This document shows positions 16,080 to 23,324 of a DNA stretch of 28,133 nt, piece after piece (position 1 is the stretch's first letter; each line of letters starts with the position of its first letter). Under the pieces are notes generated by a model that saw only the letters and a list, made by a program, of their open reading frames with translations, searched no databases and was not told the DNA's origin. A program made the position numbers and the translations under genes. Origin of the DNA: DATBDE01 sp036270095 (GTDB taxonomy: Bacteria; Actinomycetota; Thermoleophilia; Solirubrobacterales; Solirubrobacteraceae); NCBI GenBank assembly GCA_036270095.1, contig DATBDE010000156.1, positions 1 through 28,133 of the forward strand, read 5' to 3'.

Positions 16080-18524
16080 ATGAACGCGACTGGGGATGAA
16101 ACGGTGAACGACTGGAGCCTCACGTACGACAGCTTCGTGCCCGGCGAGGAGGGGTTGCGCGAAGCCCTCACCTCGACCGGCAACGGCTACTTCTGCACCC
16201 GTGGCGCGGCCGAGTGGGAGGACGCCGACGACGTCCACTACCCGGGTACCTACGCCCACGGCGGCTGGAACCGCGAGACCACGATCATGGGCGGCAGCCC
16301 GGTGCTCAACGAGGACCTGGTCAACCTGCCGAACTGGCTCGTGCTAAAGCTGCGCATCGAGGGCGAGGAGGCGATCACGCTCGAGAACGTCGAGGTGCTG
16401 GCCTACCGCCACGACCTCGACATCGCGACCCCGATGTTGACGCGCGAGCTGCGCTTCCGTGATCGCGCCGGCCGCGAGACCGCGCTGCGCAGCCGCCGCT
16501 TCGTGTCCATGGCGCACGTCCACCAGGGCGCGATCGAGTGGACGATCACCGCCGAGAACTGGTCCGGACAGGTCGAGGTCATCTCCGCCCTCGACGGCCG
16601 CGTGACCAACCGCGGCGTCGCCCGTTACCGAGCGCTCGAGGGCCGCCACCTCGACCCCGTCTCGCCGCGCACGTTCGGCCCCGAGGTGATCGCGCTCAAG
16701 GTCGAGACCCGCCAGTCGGACCTGTACGTGGCGGAGGCGGCGCGCACCACCGTCTACCGCGGCGACGAGCCGATCGCGGTCGACCGCAGCCTGTATCAGA
16801 CCGAGGACTACATCCAGCACCTTCTGGTCTTCGACATGGATCAGGGCAAGCCGGTGAGGCTCGAGAAGATCGTCGCCTTCTACAGCTCCAAGGACCGCGC
16901 GATCAGCGAGCCGCTGGGCAGCGCCGGAAAGTCGGCGCGCCGGTACCCCGGCTTCGCCGAGGCGCTGGCCCGCCACACGGCGGCCTGGAGGGAGGTGTGG
17001 CGCGCGTGCGACATGACGCTGCCCAAGAACGAGCGCGTCCAGCTCGTGCTGCGCTTCCACATCGCGCACGTCCTGCAGGTCTGCTCGCGCCACACGGTCG
17101 ACTACGACGCGGGCGTGCCCGCCCGGGGCCTGAACGGGGAGGCCTACCGGGGCCACATCTTCTGGGACGAGCTGTTCATCTACCCGTACCTGAACTTCCG
17201 CCTGCCGGAGATCACCCGCGAGCTCCTCATGTACCGGTACCGGCGCCTGGGCGAGGCGCGCGCGGCGGCGCGCGAAGCCGGCTACAAGGGCGCCATGTTC
17301 CCGTGGCAGAGCGGGAGCGACGGCACCGAGGAGACCCAGGTCGTCCACCTCAACCCGATCTCGGGCCAGTGGGACCCCGACCTGTCCCACAACCAGCGCC
17401 ACGTCAACGCGGCGATCTTCTTCAACATCTGGCACTACTACCAGGCCACCGACGACGCCGACTTCGTGCGCGAGCACGGCGCCGAGATGATGCTCGAGAT
17501 CGCGCGCTTCTGGGCCTCGATCGCCCACTTCAACCCGGAGCGCGACCGCTACGAGATCCACGGCGTCATGGGCCCGGACGAGTTCCACGAGAAGTACCCG
17601 GGCGCTGCCGAGGGCGGCCTGCGGAACAACGCCTACACCAACGTCATGGTGGCGTGGATCGCCGATACCGCGCAGAGGGTGCTGGCCCTACTGCCCGATA
17701 GCCGGCGCGCCGCGCTGATCGACCGGCTCGGGCTCGGCGACGACGAGATAGCCGCGTGGGAGGGGATGAGCCGCAAGATGTTCATCCCGTTCCACGGCGA
17801 CGGCATCATCAGCCAGTTCGAGGGCTACGAGGACCTCGAGGAGCTGGACTGGGAGGGCTACCGGGCCAAGCACGGCAACATCCAGCGGCTCGATCGCATC
17901 CTGCGCGCCGAGGGCAAGGATCCCGACGACTACAAGCTGGCCAAGCAGGCCGACACCGTGATGCTGTTCTTCCTGTTCGGCGACGACGAGCTCAAGCGCC
18001 TGTTCGAGCGGCTCGGCTACCCGTATCCCGATGACACGCGGGCGCGCAACGTCGACTACTACGACGAACGCACGTCGCACGGGTCGACGCTGAGCTTCAT
18101 CGCGCACGCCGCGGTGCTCGCCGGCGTCGACCCCGAGAGCTCGTGGGAGCGCTTCCTCGCCGCGCTGGAGAGCGACATCGGCGACGTGCAGGGCGGGACG
18201 ACCAAGGAGGGCATCCACCTCGGCGTCATGTGCGGGACGCTGGACCTGATCCAGCGCGGCTATCTCGGCAGCCGCATCCGCGACGGCGTCCTCTACTTCA
18301 AGCCGCGCCTCACCGACCGGCTCGACGGCCTGTCGTTCCCGATGCAGTACCGCGGCACCCCGCTCACGGTGACGCTGCAGGCGGGCGAGCTGCGCGTCGC
18401 GGTGAAGGGCGAGGGCCTCAGCCGGCCGATCCGCGTCGGCGTGGGCGACGATGTGCGCGAGCTGTGTCCGGGCGACGAGTGGACGTTCGCGCTCGCCGCA
18501 CAGCCGGCCGCGGCACACCAATGA
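16080..18524 (+). CDS. Glycoside hydrolase family 65 phosphorylase (trehalose/kojibiose/glucosylglycerol type)
   Basis: An 814-residue GH65 enzyme. These inverting enzymes cleave alpha-glucosides with phosphate to give beta-glucose 1-phosphate. The N-terminal beta-sandwich begins DWSLTYDSF, with LGNGYF-like TGNGYFCTRGA. The (alpha/alpha)6 barrel carries the substrate loop HIFWDELFIYPYLNF, the general-acid block GVMGPDEFHEKYPG with Glu501, the KQAD segment (K622-Q623) and the phosphate-binding loop SHGSTLS (H667, S669, T670). A C-terminal beta domain follows. Presence of the phosphate loop argues for phosphorolysis rather than hydrolysis. Acceptor specificity cannot be read by eye. The beta-phosphoglucomutase gene directly downstream fits a beta-glucose 1-phosphate product. 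An in-frame GTG at 16104, preceded by GGGGA, is an alternative start eight residues later. Confidence 0.9.
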   Translation: MNATGDETVNDWSLTYDSFVPGEEGLREALTSTGNGYFCTRGAAEWEDADDVHYPGTYAHGGWNRETTIMGGSPVLNEDLVNLPNWLVLKLRIEGEEAITLENVEVLAYRHDLDIATPMLTRELRFRDRAGRETALRSRRFVSMAHVHQGAIEWTITAENWSGQVEVISALDGRVTNRGVARYRALEGRHLDPVSPRTFGPEVIALKVETRQSDLYVAEAARTTVYRGDEPIAVDRSLYQTEDYIQHLLVFDMDQGKPVRLEKIVAFYSSKDRAISEPLGSAGKSARRYPGFAEALARHTAAWREVWRACDMTLPKNERVQLVLRFHIAHVLQVCSRHTVDYDAGVPARGLNGEAYRGHIFWDELFIYPYLNFRLPEITRELLMYRYRRLGEARAAAREAGYKGAMFPWQSGSDGTEETQVVHLNPISGQWDPDLSHNQRHVNAAIFFNIWHYYQATDDADFVREHGAEMMLEIARFWASIAHFNPERDRYEIHGVMGPDEFHEKYPGAAEGGLRNNAYTNVMVAWIADTAQRVLALLPDSRRAALIDRLGLGDDEIAAWEGMSRKMFIPFHGDGIISQFEGYEDLEELDWEGYRAKHGNIQRLDRILRAEGKDPDDYKLAKQADTVMLFFLFGDDELKRLFERLGYPYPDDTRARNVDYYDERTSHGSTLSFIAHAAVLAGVDPESSWERFLAALESDIGDVQGGTTKEGIHLGVMCGTLDLIQRGYLGSRIRDGVLYFKPRLTDRLDGLSFPMQYRGTPLTVTLQAGELRVAVKGEGLSRPIRVGVGDDVRELCPGDEWTFALAAQPAAAHQ

Positions 18525-18532
18525 TCTGAGCG

Positions 18533-18539
18533 AAAGGAG
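18533..18539 (+). promoter_or_regulatory. Ribosome binding site of the beta-phosphoglucomutase gene
   Basis: AAAGGAG, five bases before the GTG at 18545, is a strong site that fixes the start. It lies in the 20-base gap after the GH65 gene and shows that this gene has its own translation start and is not fused to its neighbour. Confidence 0.7.
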
Positions 18540-18544
18540 TCACC

Positions 18545-19330
18545 GTGTCAGGATTCGCCGGCGCGATCTTCGATGTCGACGGAGTGCTCGTCGACTCGCC
18601 CCACGAACGGGCGTGGCGCGACGGGCTCCAGGAGCTGATGGAGGGGCCGTGGAGCGACATCGCCCCCCAGACCACCTACGCGCCCGAGAAGTTCACCCCG
18701 CAGGTCTACCAGTCGGTCATGTCCGGCAAGCCGCGCATGAGCGGGGCACGCGCCGCGCTGGAGTACTTCGAGGTCCCCGACGTCGACGGGCACGTGGACG
18801 AGTACGCCGACCGCAAGCAGACGATGATCATCGAGCTGATCGAGGCCGGCGAGTTCCATGCCTTCCCCGACGCGCTCCGCTTCATCATGGCCGTCAAGGA
18901 CATGGGCATCAGGGTGGCGGCGGCCTCCTCGTCCAAGAACGCAAAGCTGTTCCTGCGCCAGATCCGGCTCGACACCTTCGCCGAGGAGAACGGCCTTTCC
19001 TACGACTTCCTCAAGCCCGGGCTCAGCCTTCTCGACTTCTTCGACGCGGATCTCTCCGGGCGCGATTTCGCGCAGGGCAAGCCGCACCCGGAGATCTTTC
19101 TCGCCTCGGCGGCCGAGCTGGGCGAGGAGCCCGCGGACTGCTTCGTGATCGAGGACGCGGTATCCGGGGTGCAGGCCGCCAAGGCGGGCGGGATGGCGGC
19201 GCTCGGGCTCGCCCGCGCCGACGACGAGGACGCGCTCGCCGCCGCCAACGCCGACCTCGTCGTCACTTCACTCGACGACGTCGACCTCGACGGGCTTCGG
19301 GAGGGGACGCTGCGGCGCAGGACCGGGTGA
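18545..19330 (+). CDS. HAD-superfamily beta-phosphoglucomutase-like protein
   Basis: A 261-residue HAD protein with the beta-phosphoglucomutase pattern. Motif I is FDVDGVLVDSP (D10 nucleophile, D12), followed by the helical cap, motif II AAASSSKNA, the Lys of GKPHPEIF, and motif IV EDAVSGVQAAKAGGM. The SSSKNA and EDAVSGVQAA wording is that of enzymes converting beta-glucose 1-phosphate to glucose 6-phosphate. This would take the product of the adjacent GH65 phosphorylase into glycolysis. It is the last gene of the six-gene run; the convergent yvcK-like gene ends only four bases away. Other HAD phosphatases share the fold, so the mutase call rests on motifs plus context. Confidence 0.87.
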   Translation: MSGFAGAIFDVDGVLVDSPHERAWRDGLQELMEGPWSDIAPQTTYAPEKFTPQVYQSVMSGKPRMSGARAALEYFEVPDVDGHVDEYADRKQTMIIELIEAGEFHAFPDALRFIMAVKDMGIRVAAASSSKNAKLFLRQIRLDTFAEENGLSYDFLKPGLSLLDFFDADLSGRDFAQGKPHPEIFLASAAELGEEPADCFVIEDAVSGVQAAKAGGMAALGLARADDEDALAAANADLVVTSLDDVDLDGLREGTLRRRTG

Positions 19331-19334
19331 GCGC

Positions 19335-20306
19335 TCAGCCCCTGGTGGTGGCTGCGTGCGCCAGCTCGCGCAGCATGGTCGCCAGGCGCCGCGGTTCGTG
19401 GCGAGCCGCCGGGCTCACCGTCTCATCCAGCAGCGGCGCAGCGTGGACGCGGACGCCCATGCGCTCGACCTCCTCGCGGTCGAGGGCCACCGGGCCCGCC
19501 CCGTCGTCGCGATACGCGGCCGCGACGGGCGCGGGCACGGCGACCGAGTTGACCAGCACGTCCGTGACCACGGGGCCCACGTGGTCGCGGATCGCCTGGA
19601 GGTGGTCGGAGACGGAGAACCCGAGCGTCTCGCCGGGTTGCGTCATCAGGTTCGCGGCGTAGACGACGGGTCGGTGAAACCCGGCCAGCGCCTCGGCGGT
19701 GCCGCCGCCCAGCAGGGACGGGATCGTGCTCGTGTACAGGCTCCCGGGGCTCAGGACCACGACATCGGCGCGCTGTATGGCGGCGATGACGCCGGGCGGC
19801 GCGGCGGCCGTGGCCGGCTCCACGGCGACGCGCGCCACGCTGCCGGAGTGCTCGCGCGAGGTCGACTCGCCGCGGGTGAGTGATCCGTCGGTGTGGTGGA
19901 CGACGAGGGTGAGGCTCTCCGTGGCGGCCGGGAGCACGACGCCCTTGATCCGCAGGAAGCGGCCCGCGCGTTCAACGCCCGCGCTGAAGCCGCCGGACAT
20001 GTCGGCGAGCGCAGCGATGATGAGGTTGCCGACCGAGTGGTCGTGCAACTCGGCGCCGCTCTCGAAGCGGTACTCGAAGACCTCGGCCAGCCGGCGCCGC
20101 TCGGCCAGCGCGACCAGGCACCGCCGCACGTCGCCGGGGGGCGCGATCCCCAGCTCCTGGCGCAGCCGCCCGCTCGACCCGCCGTCGTCGGCCACCGAGA
20201 CCACGGCGGTGAGGTGGCCGCCGTCGCGGTCGCGCAGGCCGCCGAGCAGCATGGGCAGGCCCGTGCCCCCGCCGAACGCCACCACGCGGAGACCGGCTTC
20301 GCTCAC
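19335..20306 (-). CDS. YvcK/CofD-like protein (gluconeogenesis factor family)
   Basis: A 323-residue member of the YvcK/CofD-like fold. It opens with VVAFGGGTGLPMLLGGLR, the nucleotide-sugar-binding GGGTG loop, then has VVSVADDGGSSGRLR, PPGDVRRCLVALA and HDHSVGNLIIAAL. The later block VVLSPGSLYTSTIPSLL is diagnostic for YvcK rather than the F420-biosynthesis transferase CofD. YvcK binds UDP-sugars and affects carbon flux and cell-wall synthesis. In most actinobacteria it sits between rapZ and whiA; here neither neighbour is present. Its GTG start overlaps the stop of the sigma factor gene by four bases (GTGA), so the two are translationally coupled. Confidence 0.9.
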   Translation of the reverse strand: MSEAGLRVVAFGGGTGLPMLLGGLRDRDGGHLTAVVSVADDGGSSGRLRQELGIAPPGDVRRCLVALAERRRLAEVFEYRFESGAELHDHSVGNLIIAALADMSGGFSAGVERAGRFLRIKGVVLPAATESLTLVVHHTDGSLTRGESTSREHSGSVARVAVEPATAAAPPGVIAAIQRADVVVLSPGSLYTSTIPSLLGGGTAEALAGFHRPVVYAANLMTQPGETLGFSVSDHLQAIRDHVGPVVTDVLVNSVAVPAPVAAAYRDDGAGPVALDREEVERMGVRVHAAPLLDETVSPAARHEPRRLATMLRELAHAATTRG

Positions 20307-21277
20307 GACGCGGCGATGCTAGCGATTCCCGCCTCACTCGTCGGGGTGTCACTGGGGTCGGTGTGGGGGGCGGGGAAGTAGCAGCCGAAGGCGGGCTGAC
20401 CGTTGGCGCGGGTCGGCACGAGCCGGAGCGGCACGCCGCGGCGGACGGCGCGATCCTGGAGGAAGCGCCCGATCGCCGCCGCTCCCTGGTACTCGAACGG
20501 CTGGGGCGGCATTCTCAGCCAGGCCTCGTCGGTCAGCAGCGCGACGACGGTGTCGAGGTCGCCGGTCTCGACGGCGTCGGCGAACCGCCCGACCACTTCG
20601 CGCTCAGCCCGCGAGTTCGGCAGGGGCGCGCGCTCGCGGCCGGCGGCGGGCAGGCGGGTGTCGAGGGCGGTGCGCGCGCGTCGGAGGAGGCTGTTCACCG
20701 CGGCCTCCGTGCTGTCGAGCATCTCGGACACCTCCGTCGCCTGGGAGCTGAGCACGTCGCGTAGCACGAGAACGGCGCGCTGTTGGGGCGAGAGGTGCTG
20801 GAGGCCGGCGACGAACGCGAGGGCGATCGCCTCCTTGCTCTCGTAGCGAGCGGCCGGCCCGAGCGCTTGATCGGCCATCCCCTCGAGCAGCACATCGGGA
20901 TAGGGCTCGAGCCAGATCGGCTCGCTCATCCGGCTCGGCGTGGGCAGGTCGCTCATGGCCCCGACACTGCGTGGCCGGCGCTCGCTCGCCCGCAGGGAAT
21001 CGATGCAGCGGTTGGTCGCGATCCGATACAGCCAGGTTCGGATCGACGCGCGTTCGCTGAACTGCTCGAGCCCGCGCCACGCCGCGAGCAGGTTCTCCTG
21101 GACCAGGTCCTCGGCGTCCTGGGTCGAGCCGAGGATCCGATAGCAGTGCAGTTGGAGCTCATGACGGCACGGGTCGGTCAGTTCGCGGAACGCGTCCTGG
21201 TGCCCGGCGCGAGCCAGCGCAAGCGCACGCTCGGTGACGTTCGCATCCTCGCATCGCCCGGGTCGTCCAGTGCCCAT
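20303..21277 (-). CDS. ECF-type sigma-70 factor with C-terminal SnoaL-like domain (SigX5/SigG-like)
   Basis: A 324-residue RNA polymerase sigma factor. Region 2 is at about residues 30-97, including ELQLHCYRILGSTQDAEDLVQENLLAAWRGL and IRTWLYRIATNRCIDSLR. Region 4 is at about 150-205, with LSPQQRAVLVLRDVLSSQATEVSEMLDSTEAAVNSLLRRARTAL. A SnoaL/NTF2-like tail begins near REVVGRFADAVETGDLDTVVALL. This layout is that of the SigX5/SigG-like group, where the tail is thought to control activity in place of an anti-sigma factor. The open frame runs on upstream to 21520, but the ATG at 21277 is the first start outside the divergent DUF899 gene. No clear ribosome binding site is seen. It is coupled to the yvcK-like gene downstream. 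Confidence 0.9.
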   Translation of the reverse strand: MGTGRPGRCEDANVTERALALARAGHQDAFRELTDPCRHELQLHCYRILGSTQDAEDLVQENLLAAWRGLEQFSERASIRTWLYRIATNRCIDSLRASERRPRSVGAMSDLPTPSRMSEPIWLEPYPDVLLEGMADQALGPAARYESKEAIALAFVAGLQHLSPQQRAVLVLRDVLSSQATEVSEMLDSTEAAVNSLLRRARTALDTRLPAAGRERAPLPNSRAEREVVGRFADAVETGDLDTVVALLTDEAWLRMPPQPFEYQGAAAIGRFLQDRAVRRGVPLRLVPTRANGQPAFGCYFPAPHTDPSDTPTSEAGIASIAAS

Positions 21278-21347
21278 CGCAGGTACAGACGATTGCGCCG
21301 CCGGAAATTCGTCGCTCACTTTCGCGCTATCAAGAAGGAGACGAACC

Positions 21348-22081
21348 ATGCTCATGGAGCACACGATCGCCAGCCGTGACGAGTACGAGGCGGCCCGCGA
21401 GGAGCTGCTGAGGCGGGAGAAGGAGCACACCCGGCTGGGCGACGAGCTCGCCGAGCAGCGACGCCGGCTGCCGTGGGTGCCGGTCGAGAAGGAGTACCGC
21501 TTCGATACGGACGAGGGCACGCGGACCCTCGGCGAGCTCTTCGACGGTCGCTCCCAGCTCTTGGTCTATCACTTCATGTTCGGGCCGAACTACGAGGCGG
21601 GCTGCCCCGTCAACTCGTCGATGGTCGACGGCTTTGACGGCCTCCTGCCGCACCTCCACGCCCGCGACGCGACCATGCTGCTCGTTTCGCGCGCGCCGCT
21701 GGCAAAGCTTCAGGCCTACAAGCAGAGAATGGGGTGGCAGATTCCCTGGGTCTCGGCGGCGAACACCGATTTCAACTTCGACTTCGGCGCCTCCAGCACC
21801 GAGGAGCAGCTGCGCAGGCTGCCGTCACCGAGGCATTGCCGCCGATCGCGCGTCAGAACGCGGCCGCCTGCGGCGTCGATGTCCTCGAGTACCTCTCGGA
21901 GGCGCCGGTGATGAGTGCCTTCGCGCGCGCGGACGGCACCGTCCACCAGACGTATACGACCACCTGGCGGGGCTTGGAGTTCATCATGGGCTATTACCCG
22001 ATTCTCGACCGCGCACCGAACGGGCGCGACGAGGGCGATGGGTGGCAGGCCTGGATTCGCCGCCATGACGAGTACGCCTGA
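21348..22081 (+). pseudogene. DUF899 thioredoxin-like family protein, broken by a single-base frameshift
   Basis: The ATG at 21348 follows AAGGAG (21335-21340). The first frame reads MLMEHTIASRDEYEAARE, then LPWVPVEKEYRFDTDEGTRTL, LVYHFMFGPNYEAGCP and FNFDFGASSTEEQLR, all matching the DUF899 family, a thioredoxin-fold group of unknown function common in soil actinobacteria. After codon 156 (21813-21815) the match moves to another frame and continues AAVTEALPPIARQNAAACG, GLEFIMGYYPILDRAPNGRDEGDGWQAWIRRHDEYA to a stop at 22081. One inserted G after 21815 restores LREAAVTEALPP and a protein of 244 residues, near normal family length. It is either a recent pseudogene or a sequencing error. It is divergent from the sigma factor and may be its target. 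Confidence 0.8.
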
Positions 22082-22085
22082 GGCG

Positions 22086-23261
22086 TTATCGGTTGCGGCC
22101 GAGTCGGTCGTGGCTTGTCACCCAGTGCCCGGCAAGGATCGCCGAGGTCAGGGACGTGTCGCCGGCGAGAACCGTCGCAGCGCAGATCTCTGCCAGCTTG
22201 CGCACCTTGCCCTTCCCGTAGCAGCCCAGCAGCTCCAGGCACTCGCGCTGGGTGGGTAGGCCGGTACCGCCGCCGTACGTCGCAACGATGAGGCTGGTGA
22301 GCGTGACCGACCAGTAGTAGTCGCCGTTCTCGAGCAGCCGCGCGTAGGTGATGCCCGAGTGCGACTCGGAGATGTTCGCCGCGTCCTGGCCGGTGGCGAT
22401 GAAGATGCCGGTCAGCCCGTTTGCGGCGTGCGCGCCGTTGTAGGAGGACCCGGCGAGAAAGCCGCCGGCCATGCCGATCTGACGGTAGTCGAACAGCGTC
22501 TTGGTCTCGACGCCCATCAGGCGCTGGAGCACGTCGTTCTTGATCACTGCCTCGGCGACGACTCGCTTCCCGCGCGTCAGCAGCATGTTGATCTGGGAGT
22601 GCTTCTTGTCGGTGTCGATGGCGCCCGACAGCACGTATTCGGCGCCACCCGGATAGTTCTCCTTGATCCACTCGCACGCGGCGAGGGTGGCCTTCCCCGT
22701 CATGTTCTGGCCGGCAGCGTCACCAGTGGTGTAGTTGACGCGCAGGTAGCGCAGCGGGCCGACTTGGTAATGCCCGATGTACGTGAGCTTTCCGGACCGG
22801 GTGGTCGCTTCGGCCGCCGCCCGGATGTCGTCGAAGTGGGCATCCATCCATTCGCCGAACTCGCGGGCTTGCAGCGCGTCGTCGAAGATGAACGCCGGTG
22901 CACGCTGCATCTGGTCGTCGACGACGGTCGTCTTGACCCCGCCGCACTCGCTCAGCAGGCGCATCCCGCGGTTGTAGCTGGCCACCAGCGTTCCCTCGGT
23001 GGTCGCCAGCGGCACGTAGAAGTCGCCTTGGGCGTGCTCGCCGTTGATGCGCAACGGGCCGGCGACGCCGATCGGAACCTGGGCGACACCGACGTAGTTC
23101 TCCACGTTGCCCTGCAGCACGCCAGGATCGAACGAGAACCGCCCGACGTGCTCGAGATCGACACCCGTCTGCTCGTGCAGGAACTCGCGACGCCGTTCAC
23201 CGACGGCGGCTGTGTGATCGTTTTCCTTCTCCCGCGGGATACGCGGAGCTGTCGTCGTCAT
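22086..23261 (-). CDS. Hydroxymethylglutaryl-CoA reductase (class I-like)
   Basis: A 391-residue HMG-CoA reductase that makes mevalonate from HMG-CoA using two NADPH. Visible catalytic features are Glu89 in ATTEGTLVASYNRG, the Lys in IDTDKKHSQINML, the Asp in TGQDAANISESHSG, and the C-terminal His384 in TSHDRLGRN. The HMG-CoA site NVENYVGVAQVPIGVAGPL and the cofactor motif DAAGQNMTGKAT are also present. A C-terminal His with spacing like SHxxxxRN favours the class I (archaeal/eukaryotic-like) form; there is no membrane anchor. The ATG at 23261 has GGAGG five bases upstream (23267-23271), so the longer frame to 23309 is not used. It lies 63 bases after the WS/DGAT gene on the same strand. No other mevalonate-pathway gene is in the window. 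Confidence 0.93.
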   Translation of the reverse strand: MTTTAPRIPREKENDHTAAVGERRREFLHEQTGVDLEHVGRFSFDPGVLQGNVENYVGVAQVPIGVAGPLRINGEHAQGDFYVPLATTEGTLVASYNRGMRLLSECGGVKTTVVDDQMQRAPAFIFDDALQAREFGEWMDAHFDDIRAAAEATTRSGKLTYIGHYQVGPLRYLRVNYTTGDAAGQNMTGKATLAACEWIKENYPGGAEYVLSGAIDTDKKHSQINMLLTRGKRVVAEAVIKNDVLQRLMGVETKTLFDYRQIGMAGGFLAGSSYNGAHAANGLTGIFIATGQDAANISESHSGITYARLLENGDYYWSVTLTSLIVATYGGGTGLPTQRECLELLGCYGKGKVRKLAEICAATVLAGDTSLTSAILAGHWVTSHDRLGRNR

Positions 23262-23324
23262 GGCGGCCTCCGGGGCGTCGGTGTGCGGGGGCGGGAAGCG
23301 CGTGAACACCGCTGCGTACCGCGG

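Noticed and set aside
21303..21330. ECF-like promoter GGAAAT, 16 bases, CGCTAT before the DUF899 gene, suggesting control by the adjacent sigma factor
   Set aside because: The predicted start near 21337 would fall inside the ribosome binding site AAGGAG (21335-21340), and the -10 does not match the usual ECF CGTC. It is too weak to list.
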